Shown here: positions 11,669 through 21,255 of the stretch, piece after piece
Layout of the letters: each line of letters starts with the position of its first letter
Numbering within the stretch: the first letter of the stretch is position 1
Source: Anniella stebbinsi
Taxonomy: Eukaryota; Chordata; Lepidosauria; Squamata; Anniellidae
Length of the DNA stretch: 64,000 nucleotides
Direction of reading: 5' to 3'
NCBI GenBank assembly: GCA_029215795.1
Contig: JARDYH010000001.1
Location: forward strand, 353,734,154 to 353,798,153
Program-made: the position numbers and the translations under genes
Notes under the pieces: generated by a model
The model's database searches: none
Seen by the model: the letters and a program-made list of their open reading frames with translations, nothing else
What the model was told of the DNA's origin: nothing

Positions 11669-12610
11669 CTTACCTTCTCGGCCCGGTGGCTCCCGTCCGG
11701 CGCCGGCGCCTACTACTACTAGCAGGCTCCGCGGCCTGCTCTAGGGTGGCGCGCCGGGTGATGTCATCACCCGGCGCGCTACTCTAGAGCAGGCCGCGGA
11801 GCCTGCTGGTAGTAGTAGGCGCCGGCGCCGGACGGGAGCCACCGGGCCGGGAAGGTAAGGAGGGGGTGCGTGGAGGGGAGGAGGGGGCGCGCGGAGGGGG
11901 GAGGGGGGAGGGGGGCCCTTACCTGCCCAGCCCGGCGGCTCCCGTCCGGCGCCGGCGCCTACTACTCCCAGCAGGCTCCGCGGCCTGCTCTAGGGTGGCG
12001 CGCCGGGTGATGTCATCACCCGGCGCGCTACTCTAGAGCAGGCCGCGGAGCCTGCTGGAAGTAGTAGGCGCCGGCGCCGGACGGGAGCCGCCGGGCCGGG
12101 AAGGTAAGGAGGGGGTGCGTGGAGGGGAGGAGGGGGCGCGCGGAGGGGGGAGGGGGGAGGGGGGCCCTTACCTGCCTGGCCCGGCGGCTCCCGTCCGGCG
12201 CCGGCGCCTACTACTCCCAGCAGGCTCCGCGGCCTGCTCTAGGGTGGCGCGCCGGGTGATGTCATCACCCGGCGCGCTACTCTAGAGCAGGCCGCGGAGC
12301 CTGCTGGAAGTAGTAGGCGCCGGCGCCGGACGGGAGCCGCCGGGCCGGGAAGGTAAGGAGGGGGTGTGTGGAGGGGAGGAGGGGGCGCGCGGAGGGGGGG
12401 GGGAGGGGGGAGGGGGGCCCTTACCTGCCCGGCCCGGCGGCTCCCGTCCGGCGCCGGCGCCTACTACTACCAGCAGGCTCCGCGGCCTGCTCCAGGGTGG
12501 CGCGCCGGGTGATGTTATCACCCGGCGCGCTACTCGAGAGTAGGCCGCGGAGCCCGCTGGTAGTAGCCGCCGGCGCCGGACGGGCCGAGAAGGTAAGCAG
12601 TGGCGGGGAA
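11669..12610. repeat. Tandem array of four palindromes, period about 249 bp
   Basis: Dyad centres fall at 11764, 12013, 12262 and 12515 (spacings 249, 249, 253). Each centre reads GGTGATGTCATCACC (the last has TTATC for TCATC). The first palindrome extends 95 bp each way, from CTTACCTTC at 11669 to GAAGGTAAG at 11859, with few mismatches through CGGCGCGC, CCGCGGAGCCTGC and CGGCGCCGG. Units differ at few positions, so the array is young or homogenised. Each could fold as a long hairpin or cruciform. Confidence 0.9.
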
Positions 12611-12789
12611 GGGGGCTTACCCCCCCCGGAGCCGTCCGCTTCTATCCGCTGGCGCCCGCGGGCGCCAGCAGATGGAAGCGGGCGGCCCCAGGGGGGGTAG
12701 GGAGCGCGGGGGAGGGGGTTTACCTGCCGGGGCCGTCCACAGCGGACGGCCCCGGGGGGGGGAGGGAGTTAGGCCCCCCCTTACCCACC

Positions 12790-12855
12790 CGCCGCCATTT
12801 TTTCCTCATAGACTTGCATTGCAATGCAAGTCTATGGGGAAAAAAATGGCGGCCG
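12790..12855. repeat. Inverted repeat centred on GCATTGCAATGC
   Basis: GCCGCCATTTTTTCC on the left mirrors GGAAAAAAATGGCGGC on the right, with a perfect inner dyad CATAGACTTGCATTG/CAATGCAAGTCTATG. Lies in the right part of the hAT-type element. Confidence 0.85.
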
Positions 12856-13403
12856 ATCCAAAAATGTACGATTTTTGGGTCAGGATCGGACTCGATCCGG
12901 TCCGGGAGGCCTCCGATTTTGTCCGAACCGGTCCGGGACAAAATTGGAGGTCCCGATCCAGGTCCCGATCCGATCCGGGGGGTCCGTGCACACCCCTACT
13001 CGTTACCTCCCACCAGTTTGAGAAGATACCACAGATAATAACTCCTATAGCCAAGTGTAGATCCACCTAATAGTTGTTCCATTTAGTCCACTTTTAGTTA
13101 GTTTGTTAATCAGAACGTCATGGATCACTTTGTCAAAAGCTTTGTTGAAGTCAAGATATATTATGTCAACAGCATTCCCACAGTCCACAAGGCAGGTAAC
13201 CCAATCAAAAAATAAGATCAGATTAGTCTGCAAGGATTTGTTTTTGACAAATTCATGCTTTCTTCTAGTAATGAACTGAATTATGCATTATGTAGAATGC
13301 ATAAATTCAATGAATTGTAGCAGTGAAGGAACACAAATGCAGCCTTTCAAGGCTACAACGTTATGCAAAGTTGCCAGAAAACAAAACAAAAAAAGGTCTT
13401 AGT

Positions 13404-13723
13404 TAGGCTGACCATATAAAAAGGCGGACAGGGCTCATGTAACTTTAACAGTTGTACAGAAAGGGGAATTTCAGCCAGCGTCATTTGTATGCAATTAGTA
13501 CCTGGTGAAATCCTCTCTTCATCACAACAATTAAAGTTGCAGGCACTATACTAGAGTGACCAGATACAAAAGAGGGCAGGGCCCCTGCAGCTTTAACTGT
13601 TGTAATGAAGAGGGAATTTCACCAGGTATGAATTGCATACAAATAACGCTGGCTGAAATTCCCCTTTCTCTACAACTGTTAAAGTTACATGAGCCCTGTC
13701 CTCCTTTTCATATGGTCAGCCTA
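13404..13723. mobile_element. hAT-type foldback MITE, complete
   Basis: 320 bp with ends TAGGCTGACCATAT and ATATGGTCAGCCTA and target duplications GTCTTAGT (13396-13403) and GTCTTGGT (13724-13731). The two halves are long imperfect inverted repeats: CTTTAACAGTTGT, GAATTTCAGCCAG and CATTTGTATGCAATTAGT on the left recur in reverse on the right. No coding capacity. Best described with 21460-21778 as the family reference in this window. Confidence 0.9.
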
Positions 13724-13731
13724 GTCTTGGT

Positions 13732-14130
13732 GGTTTCTGGTCCCTCAGTATTTGCTGACCATTACTTTGTATATGAAAGATCAACTTTCCGGATGATAAT
13801 TCTGTAAATTAGATGTATCTTGGAATCCAGCCTCCACTCATGGTATCACACTCTAGCACATTCTAGTGAAACCTTTGTTCCCACTTCTCCTTCCAAAAGT
13901 ATACTGGGGGAAACCATTCAGGTATAACTAGCTGGCCTGCTCCTAGCATATCATTACCCTTCTGTTTCAAACATTACTGATGGCTCCTCATACTGGAGAG
14001 AACATAGTTTCCTCTTGTCATAGCTAGCAGTCACCAAGATCTGTTTCATCTGCTATAACTGCCTATTTATGTCAGTAACATTAATGGCCAACTCACATAA
14101 ACAGTAACATAGGAGGAGGTAATTTGCATG
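13732..14130. other. Unassigned DNA
   Basis: No repeat family or coding motif recognised. Confidence 0.35.
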
Positions 14131-14450
14131 ATATTAAGAGCATAAGAAGAGCCATGCTGCATCAAACCAAAGGTCTGTCTAGTCCAGTATTCTGCCCATA
14201 AGAAACCTATGAGCATGGCATGAATGCAGCAGCACCCCCTTGCCCATGTTCCCCAGCATACTGCCTCTAAAACTGGTGGTAGCATATAGTCATCAAGACT
14301 AGTTGCCATAGCCTTCTCCTTGAACTTGCCCATTCCCCTTTTAAAGTCATCTGAATCGGTGGCCATCACGAGATCTTGTGGTAGCTCCACCTTCATACCT
14401 TTAGGACCTAAGAAGATGCTGGATCAGACCAAGGGCATCTAGTCCTGCAG
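14131..14450 (-). repeat. CR1/L2-group LINE 3' region, reverse orientation
   Basis: AAGAGCCATGCTGCATCA, TCTGTCTAGTCCAGTATTCT and GGTGGCCATCACGAGATCTT mark this LINE. A second fragment of the same 3' end (AAGATGCTGGATCAGACC) follows at about 14408, so two truncated pieces abut or one was internally duplicated. Confidence 0.75.
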
Positions 14451-14813
14451 TCTATTCCCACAGTGCAGGAGACAAAGGAGATCCATGTTTTCCCCCCTTA
14501 AAAATAACGTAACCTTGCTCATTTGGTTTCATACTTCAGTTGTCTAAAAATGCATGCAAAGTCAAAACCAGGCTAAAAATGTTATTTTTAAAATGCTGTG
14601 GCAAATACTCCTGTCAGAGTGTGTTAAAATGAGCCATGATTCAGTCTTATGGTGGGCCTTGTAGGACAACTTGGTTCAGCATCTGGGTTGTTCAGGACAA
14701 CTCTCATGGCTTCCCCCAATGAATCTTGTGAATGATAATTTGCTGAATTGATGTATTCCTCAGCCTAGCCTCATCCTCATGGAACTGCAGTTCCTAGATC
14801 TCCTAGACTGTTA
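14451..14813. other. Unassigned DNA
   Basis: No repeat family recognised apart from a short palindromic stretch near 14765-14815. Confidence 0.3.
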
Positions 14814-14951
14814 AACTACCTCAGGGCCAGTGTCAAAGGTAGGCATGGTTGGGCACCTACCAAGGGCACACAGCCCAGTGGGGGCTCATTGACAAGGGCA
14901 TCCTGGAGTTGTTCTTCCTCTTCACCATTGCAACCAGCTTGTTCACCTAGG

Positions 14952-15238
14952 GGTATGTGTGTGTCTATATGCTCTATTAAACCTGTAGTGGCTGCACAGT
15001 GGAGCTGTGTTGTTTAAATGATGCAGCCACCAACTCGCAGCTACATCGGGGTTTTACCTTCGAGACTGCACTTTTTCGCAGTGTCCTTTTACCGTGACTT
15101 TTTCATTTTCTCTGACGCGACCACATTGTTTCTCCTGTCTGTCAATGGTGGCTTCGGTTCCTAAGGATGGTTCCTTGTGCAGGGTAAGCCCAGGAACACA
15201 GGGCATTGGGCAGGGGGCAGGCTTGACAAGTGGGATGA
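14952..15238 (+). repeat. Dispersed repeat shared with 10087-10385
   Basis: Same motif order as the copy at 10087; here nested inside the hAT-type element at 14822-15578. Confidence 0.55.
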
Positions 15239-15456
15239 CCGCAGAATAGCCCATGCTCCTTCCTGCCATCTAGATTTAGCATTCCCACCCCGCAGCAGCA
15301 ATGCTGTGGGTTTGGGGGGAAGCGGCAGCAAAGCGGTGGCATATAGACACACCCCTGCCTCTTGCTCTGCCTCAGACAATGGCAGAGGTGAGAAGGACGA
15401 GCAGTAGATACCATGGCCTACTTGCTCACTGATTCTCTGAATCAACTGGTAGCAAT

Positions 15457-15498
15457 GAGGAGGAGGAGGAGGAGGAGGAGGAGGAGGAGGAGGAGGAG
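15457..15498. repeat. (GGA)n microsatellite
   Basis: Fourteen near-perfect AGG units; explains the proline-run open frame on the minus strand. Confidence 0.9.
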
Positions 15499-15586
15499 CT
15501 GGTGACAATAGCAGTGAGAAGAAAGACTCATTGGGGGTGTCTTGTTCAAGGGCCCTCCAAAACTTGGGGCCAGCACTGAAACACCT

Positions 15587-16734
15587 TCTCGACTTTCAAA
15601 ATAGTGAAGACTAGGCTACTTTGGGGGGAGGGGGGAAGAACGCAGTAAAAAGAGCAGAGTGTAATGGAGAAAGGCATCCGGCGGTAATCTGCGGTATGAG
15701 AACAGGGCCATGACAAGCCTGTTGCTATTTCCTATATCTGTGAAATGTTGGCGGAGATGCGAATATAAAACCATACACATTTTTGTACATTGCATCAGTA
15801 CAGCAAAACCATGCATCTTTCCTGCTGCATCATGGCATTTTTCGAAGGGTAATGTAGGCAGAGCAGCCAACTAAATGTCCTTCTCAGCCTTCAAATTGGT
15901 TTATTGCAGGCCTGGGATGAGTACAAGTACTCTCCCTTTCCGTTGACCTTGGCATCCTAAGCTGCTTCTTATGACGTCACTTTAATGCTGTGGCTTAAAG
16001 GATGCTCAATTAATTTAGAGCTCGTGTGTTTTCAGTTCGCCTGACATTGCAACCTTTACACAAACATAAAGAAGGAAAAGGAGCCAGCCGCCTCTCATGC
16101 AAAGTTCTCTGAATCCTGGGCAACCCCCACCTTCAGCCTCTGAAGTGCTGGGGACAAATATGAAATCCATTCCTGAAGAGCCAGTCCAGATGGATCACGT
16201 GGGGCCTCCTGAATTCTGCGCAGGTCTCTCCCTTTTCTCTCTCTCTTTGTTTTTGCTGTCTTCCACTTCATCATGGGTGTGTTGCTAAGCCTGTATTCTT
16301 TAACTTATAGTCTAAAGGATGTTTGTTAAGGGTACATGGATCACGACCGTGTGGGTTTAAGATGCGATATTGGCATTTCAGTTTCATTGGTTTGTTTCTA
16401 GTGCTCAGACGTAGGAAAGAGAGAGAGAGAGAGGTCAGTGCCAAGTAAATATATGCATTTCAGGAAAGCATTTCAGATTCCCACCCCCATACTTGAAAAT
16501 CCACTTGAAAATATACTGCCAGAGAGGATTACGTATGCCACTTGCTCAACAAGGCTCCCACGAACTGGAACTATCTAGGAATCCAGCCGCAGTTCATATC
16601 TTTGAGGCAGCCACCTGAACGAAGACTTTCTTCAAAATGATTTTGTATGCATGCATCCAAAGGAATCGCTCTAAAATTCACCCCTGGAGTGCAAAGCATG
16701 ACATCAGAAGAACGGTACGGGAGGGAGAGAGAGA
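15587..16734. other. Unassigned DNA
   Basis: No repeat family or coding motif recognised; includes a short (GA)n tract near 16418. Confidence 0.35.
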
Positions 16735-16963
16735 GGCTGAATTCGGACGACACAATAAGCAACTGGGGGGGGGGGGGGAACAATCGTCAGTTATATTGAC
16801 TATCATGTCGTCCGAATGCTGCCATAGCCAACTCAGCGCTGATCCTAATCCACACCACGGTTGATTATTTATTACCATGTTATGTGGGGAGTACCCCCTA
16901 GATGAACAATGGTAAAGTTGGTTATTACCCCACCATTGACTATTGTGTTGTCCGAATTCAGCC
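16735..16963. mobile_element. TIR MITE with GGCTGAATTCGGACRACACAATA ends
   Basis: Left end GGCTGAATTCGGACGACACA mirrors right end TGTTGTCCGAATTCAGCC; subterminal AATAAGCAACTGGGG pairs with CCCCACCATTGACTATTG. A long G run (16765-16778) lies in the left arm. About 229 bp, no coding capacity. Target duplication unclear. Same family as 60568-61114. Confidence 0.8.
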
Positions 16964-18160
16964 ACTGAATGGGGGCAGCAAGGTATTTAGCAATATTGTT
17001 TAATCTTTGAAGTTTAAACAATATTGTTTAATTGTTTTGTCATGAAGTTGTTTCTCTGAAGTATTGTTATTTCAGAAGAAGGAGCACTTTTCAACCCAAA
17101 GTCAAGGCAAGAAGCAGCTTTTTCCCCCTTTTTTTTGCTTCTTCAGGATGATTGGAAAAGCTGGACAGGTGGCCATAGGGGGGAAAAGAGCTGTAAATCC
17201 AAGCCAGGCTATAATGCCATTAGGGGCTTAATTCTGCTTAATAAGAAGGGTTTGTTTCAGCCACTTGCAGGCTTGTAAACAGCTGCACCTTCACGTAATA
17301 AGAAGCAAAACAAAGCATTGTTTGTGGTCCTTTATTTTTAATGTGCCTGGTTTCTGTTGGGTGTATTAGTGTGAAGAGAAAGAAATTCTGTTCGTTGGGT
17401 GTGTTTTCAGCAGCTAGTTAAGGGAGCCTAAGCTGGAGTCTTGAAAGGCCATAAATGCTGGGTTTCATGCTGTGACAAATCTATGTAAATTAAATAGCTT
17501 CATTGTCTTTCCCCATAAACTCATATGCAGAAAAATGTAAAGCCTGACTACACATTCTATATATTGAAGCAGATTTAAGAAGAAGTGCATGTGCATTTCT
17601 GACCACTTTGCTGGTGATATATAGGACTTTTCTTCCAAGTACCAATTGATTCTAACATGCTATTAATTATCTGCTGTTATTAATATTAATAACTCCACAA
17701 CTCCCAAAGTCTTAGAACAAATGGAACGTCCTAGTTTCATTCACCTTCACAACAACCGCGTGAGGTCGGACAGTATTCTTTCTGTTCCACAGGAGTAGAA
17801 CAGCCAGCAATCAGTGGATAATTTGCTCAAGAGTCCAAGGGTCAGTTAGAGTTGTGAACCTAATTCTCCCCTACATCATGGTTCTCAGTCTACAGTTTAA
17901 TTCTGTGGGTCCAAATTGCTGTTTCGTTACCTTCCACACTGGGCACATTTTGCTAGATTTCCACTTAAATGCTGAAAGAATCTATAAGGGCCAAAGTCAT
18001 TTGGAGATTTGAAGCTTTAAATGTTGATCTGCTCCAATTGTGCTTGACGTGGCATGGGGTGGGAGGGATCTGACTTAAAGAGCAATGGGGGTACATGGGT
18101 GAGGGGTGTTGAACTCCCCCTGCTCCCCAGACACGTGTTTCCCAACCAAGCTCACTTTTA
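16964..18160. other. Unassigned, possibly single-copy DNA
   Basis: No repeat recognised. AT-rich with homeodomain-like AATTA/TTAAT cores (for example near 17490 and 17650). It is a candidate for conserved noncoding sequence, but nothing in the sequence alone proves this. Confidence 0.25.
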
Positions 18161-18330
18161 TGGTATTATTTTATTTCATTTATTATATTTCTATATCGCC
18201 TAATAGCTGAATCTCTCTGGATGGTTCACAAAAATATCAGAGCCTGAATGAAGGAAAGGTAACCTTGGGAGAGACTGTACAGAAATAATCTATGGGCAGA
18301 GGGAGGTTTAGCACCTCCCAGTCATGCTAT
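18161..18330 (-). repeat. L2-type LINE 3' end, reverse orientation
   Basis: TTATTTCATTTATTATATTTCT then ATCGCCTAATAGCTGAATCT and CTGGATGGTTCACAAAAAT are the reverse of the GTGAACC...CGGCTATTGGGCGGTATA 3' end. Diverged. Confidence 0.5.
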
Positions 18331-18354
18331 TCCTTTTGCTGTTGAAATTGGAAC

Positions 18355-18377
18355 ACAACACACACACACACACACAC
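18355..18377. repeat. (CA)n microsatellite
   Basis: About eleven CA units. Confidence 0.85.
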
Positions 18378-18815
18378 TTTATGTGATCGGGACAAAATAG
18401 CATTGAGACCAACTTCATGCCTAGTTTACAAGAGCGCAATGTAATTTCTGTTAGCAGTTGTGCACCACTGGATATTGTCAAAGCACGTAGTTAAATTATG
18501 GGATTCATGATGTCATGATGGCCACCAATTTAGATGGCTTTAAAAGAGGATTGGATAAATTCATGGAAGAGAAGACTATCAATGGCTACCAGTCCTGATG
18601 GCTCTGTGCCACCTCCAGTATCAGGGGCAGTGTGCCTATGTTAGGCTGACCATATGAAAAGGAGGACAGGGCTCCTGTAACTTTAACAGTTGTAGGTCCC
18701 CTCTACAAGGATTCGCTTTTGCGCCTGGTTAAGTGATTATGCGCATCCTCGCTGAAGCGCATTTACGCCTAATACCTCTGCACGAGAGGCAGGCGAGGCA
18801 GAGAAGTGCATTAAC

Positions 18816-19468
18816 GATGTTCTGGCTGGGGAGGGATGGACGGGGGCAGCTGATGCAGGACGGCTACATCGGGGGCCGGGGGCGGATCAGCCTGGAAAAC
18901 TGCTGCTGGCTTCCAAAGAGTGACTGCAGGGGGGGGCGGTGTGCAGACATCCGGAGGCAGGAGCCGATCTCAGCCAGGGAGCAGCGGAGGGGGCAGCGAG
19001 AGTCCTCCACCGGCCTTTCTCTCCGCAAAGGCAAGAAACCGGGGGTGGGGGGGCGCTCAGGGGGAGGAGTTGTCACTGCTGGACGGGGAGCGTTTCCTTC
19101 CCGGCGGGGGCGGCGGCGGCGGCAGCGGCGGGGCGAGGGTGGGCGGCGGCAGGGCGACCCCTTCTTCGGCCACGCGAAGCTCTCCCGCGCGCGCTAACCG
19201 GCAGCCCTTAAAGGGCCGGGTGCGCCTCGGCGCTCCGCTCCATTGCCTGGCTGCGTGCCTGGCTGCTTCGCCCTCCCCCGCCGGAGGGAGGGAAGGAGGG
19301 GCTGGGCTGGGCTGGCCGTCCGTCCGTCCGTCACGGGGGGCAGCGGGAGCGAGCAGGAGCTGGCCGAGGCCGGCCAGGGTCTCCCCCTGCTATCTGCCAA
19401 GGGACGTGGGCGGGCGAGGAAGGCAAAAGATGGAGCCAGGAGGCAGGGCGCACCAGCTTCACATCCCG
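18816..19468. other. GC-rich promoter-like insert inside a transposon
   Basis: Very high GC and CpG, with GGCGGCGGCGGC runs, four tandem CCGT units at about 19317-19331, and CCCTTAAAGGGCCGGG. It looks like a vertebrate CpG-island promoter or first exon. Open frames on both strands (up to 195 codons) have no recognised domain and are expected from the base composition. It replaces the normal centre of the surrounding element, with both element ends intact, so capture of host DNA is the simplest reading; the alternative is that it belongs to a longer parental form of the transposon. Confidence 0.6.
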
Positions 19469-19526
19469 CCGCAAAAAAACCTTCGCGATTTAACACGCAT
19501 TCGATAATGCGCGTAATCGGAGGAAT

Positions 19527-19826
19527 AATTTATTTATTTATTTATTACATTTGTATACCGCCCCATAGCCGAAGCTCTCTGGGCGGTTTACATAGGATTA
19601 AAAACAATTAAAGACAATATACAAAAATTAAAACAGCAAAAACATACAACATACACACAATCTGTACATTTAAAAACCACTTCAACACTTCAAAAAACTA
19701 CAAAAACAAAACAAAACAAACCCAGGCTCCTCAGATATTGCCAAATGCCTGAGAGAAGAGGAAAGTCTTGACCTGGCGCCGAAAAGATAACAATGTTGGC
19801 GCCAGGCGGGCCTCGTCGGGGAGATC
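19527..19826 (-). repeat. L2-type LINE tail nested in the 3-bp-TSD element
   Basis: TTTATTTATTTATTACATTT, ATACCGCCCCATAGCCGAAG, CTCTGGGCGGTTTACA and later CTTGACCTGGCGCCGAAAAG and GGCGCCAGGCGGGCCTCG, the same order as 51430-51760. Inserted in the right part of the element between ATAATCGGAGGA and CGCACCTCTACGCCC. Confidence 0.8.
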
Positions 19827-20345
19827 GCACCTCTACGCCCGATTTGCGCTCCGTCCTTGTAGAGGTAAATTTTTTTAAGTGCCTTGAAAGAGCTTTAAAC
19901 CTCTCTTGTAGAGGCAGCCGTAGAGAAAAGGGAATTTCAGCCAGTGTCATTTGGATGCAATTAGTTCCTGGTGAAATTCCCTCTTCATCACAACCGTTAA
20001 AGTTGCAGGTGCCCTGCCTTCTTTTGTATATGGTCACTCTAGTATAGTGCCTGCAACTTTAACAGTTGTGATGAAGAAGGAATTTCACCAGGAACTAATT
20101 GCATACAAATGACACTGGCTGAAATTCCCTTTTCTCTGCAACTGTTAAAGTTACAGGAGCCCTGTCCTCCTTTTCGGATGGTCAGTCTACCTATGACCAC
20201 CAGTTGATGGGAACATGGGCAGGAGGGTGCTGTTGCACTTCTGCCCTATTTGTTTCCCATGGGTAGCTGATTGGCCACTGTGTGAATCGAATGCTGGACT
20301 AGATGGACCCTTGATCTGATCCAGCATGACTCTTTTAATGTTCTT

Positions 20346-20864
20346 AACTGGATGCTTCTGGAAAGCCCACAAGCAGGATGTGAGTGCAATAGCAGACCCA
20401 ACATCCACAGGAACACTGGAAGGGTGTGTGTTCAAGTCTTGCATGTGTCCCACCCCTCCCCACTTTTGAGTTCACACTTGAATGCCCGACCGAACAGGGT
20501 TTGTTCTAAAGGAATTCTATAGGATTCCTATGGGAGAGTGTCATGCATATTGCTGACTCAAAATTATAAACTGGCTGAGGTTTCTTAAAACTCATTTGTT
20601 GGCAAATCCGGCCAAATTTTTCATAACAAAATCCCAAACCAAAGGAGTCTTGCTGTATTTATTGTCTTTGGCTGTGTGTTGCAGAAATGCTTCCCAAATG
20701 ACCCCTGTGTATGATTCAGTGTGTGCTTGGAAACTATGTAAGAGGTGGATCATATTAGCAATCCTCTAAACACCCAGCCTTACATTATTATTATTTGCAT
20801 CCAAAAGCATCTCTTGGGTGGCCCTCTACAGTAAGCGCAAGTACTTTGGTACTTCCTTAGAGTT
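20346..20864. other. Unassigned DNA
   Basis: No repeat family or coding motif recognised. Confidence 0.35.
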
Positions 20865-20872
20865 GGCTAGTG

Positions 20873-21255
20873 TAGGTTGACCAACTGTCAGGATTTCCCC
20901 AAATTTGTCCTGGTGTTTGTTCTATCCTTGGTGTCGGTTTTTTCCCCCCTTTAATTCTCTATAATGTCCAGGAAAGACACGCTTTCCCATTTAAGGCTAC
21001 CATTAGCATGGAAGTGACGTGCGTTCTGGAGGTGCATCATTCCCTTAAAGGTGAAAGCGTGTCATTCCCAGACATTATAGCAAAGGCCCCGATTGGAGCA
21101 ATGAGAAGTGGGAATGACAAGCTTTCCCCTCTTCCACTCCAACTGGGGCATTTAAGTTGGCAGGGGAAATGATGTGCTTTCCAGAGCCCCCGGAAAGCAG
21201 CTCCCGCCCCCACCAGGGTGTCCTCTTGTTTGGTTTCCCAAATATGGTCACCCTA
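20873..21255. mobile_element. hAT-type element with exact 8-bp duplication
   Basis: 383 bp; ends TAGGTTGACCA and TGGTCACCCTA; target duplication GGCTAGTG at 20865-20872 and 21256-21263, identical. The terminal sequence is that of the foldback MITE family but the interior is unrelated: it carries imperfect inverted segments GAAAGACACGCTTTCCC and GGAATGACAAGCTTTCCC. It may be mobilised by the same transposase as the MITEs. Confidence 0.9.

Larger units (their letters stand above)
11424..12998. mobile_element. GC-rich non-autonomous hAT-type element with palindrome array
   Basis: 1,575 bp with terminal inverted repeats TAGGGATGTGCAC and GTGCACACCCCTA, bounded by exact 8-bp target duplications inside a CR1. 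Subterminal regions are crowded with CGGATCC, GATCCGG and CCGGTCCG, as expected for transposase-binding repeats. The centre holds four tandem palindromes (11669-12600). A further perfect dyad around ATTGCAAT lies within 12790-12855. There is no transposase; open frames inside are products of GC-rich composition. The termini match the element at 45325-47016, so one enzyme could have moved both. Confidence 0.85.
10452..13280 (-). repeat. CR1 LINE, split by a hAT element
   Basis: Degenerate CR1 in reverse orientation. Its 3' end carries tandem TAGAATCATAGAATAG. Going upstream on the minus strand come the C-terminal SPTLEAFKMQLDSHLSG (about 10534-10600), KLQEARFRLDIRK, the polymerase core IKFADD (about 11325-11335), QGPVLGPVLFNIFIND, and, beyond the insertion at 11424-12998, YLDFNKAFD (about 13133-13160). 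The intact family protein is an endonuclease plus reverse transcriptase that primes on nicked DNA. Here frameshifts break the frame and the endonuclease end is missing, so it is inactive. The insertion falls immediately next to the QGPVLGP motif. Confidence 0.85.
14822..15578. mobile_element. Non-autonomous hAT-type element with nested repeat
   Basis: 757 bp. Left end CAGGGCCAGTGTC and right end TTGGGGCCAGCACTG are imperfect inverted repeats. Flanks AACTACCT (14814-14821) and AAACACCT (15579-15586) agree at six of eight positions, consistent with an aged hAT duplication. The interior holds the dispersed repeat at 14952-15238 and a (GGA)n array. A related fragment without clear ends begins near 41755. 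Confidence 0.65.
18695..19919. mobile_element. TGCGCA-rich 3-bp-TSD transposon, copy 3, enlarged
   Basis: Ends GGTCCCCTCTACAAGG and CTTGTAGAGGCAGCC, flanked by GTA on both sides (18692-18694, 19920-19922) within the foldback MITE, whose uninterrupted sequence (AGTTGTAGAGAAAAG at 21510 and 19920) proves the 3-bp duplication. At 1,225 bp it is more than three times the usual 345-364 bp: the region between GCATTAACGATGT and GCAAAAAAACCTTCG is replaced by about 650 bp of GC-rich sequence, and a LINE tail sits at 19527-19826. Confidence 0.85.
18648..20189. mobile_element. hAT-type foldback MITE split by a second transposon
   Basis: Left end TAGGCTGACCATATG (18648) and right end GATGGTCAGTCTA (20189) with the usual foldback body. 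Left flank GCCTATGT and right flank CCTATGAC share CCTATG, so the target duplication is slightly diverged or shifted. The body is cut 47 bp in, after CAGTTGTA, by the 3-bp-TSD element at 18695-19919, and resumes GTAGAGAAAAGGGAATTTC. Confidence 0.85.
18503..20345 (+). repeat. CR1/L2-group LINE 3' region, host of a nested insertion
   Basis: The left part (18503-18647) reads TGATGGCCACCAATTTAGAT, GGATAAATTCATGGAAGAG and AATGGCTACCAGTCCTGATG; the right part (20190-20345) resumes with ACCACCAGTTGATGGGAACA, GGTGCTGTTGCACTTCTGC and GACCCTTGATCTGATCCAGC. Together they form one ordinary truncated LINE tail interrupted by the MITE at about 18648-20189. The host sequence CCTATG is repeated on both sides of the insertion. 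Confidence 0.85.

Noticed and set aside
11669..12610. Regularly spaced repeats as a CRISPR array
   Set aside because: Units are 249-bp palindromes in a vertebrate hAT element, with no short repeats or variable spacers.
12368..13070. Frames of 110 and 156 codons in the palindromic hAT element
   Set aside because: Produced by GC-rich repeats and symmetric on both strands; no transposase motif.
18733..19507. Open frames of 154, 195 and 122 codons in the GC-rich insert
   Set aside because: They occur in several frames on both strands, are dominated by G, R, A and P, and have no domain. They are expected from GC content. A host exon cannot be excluded but is not shown.
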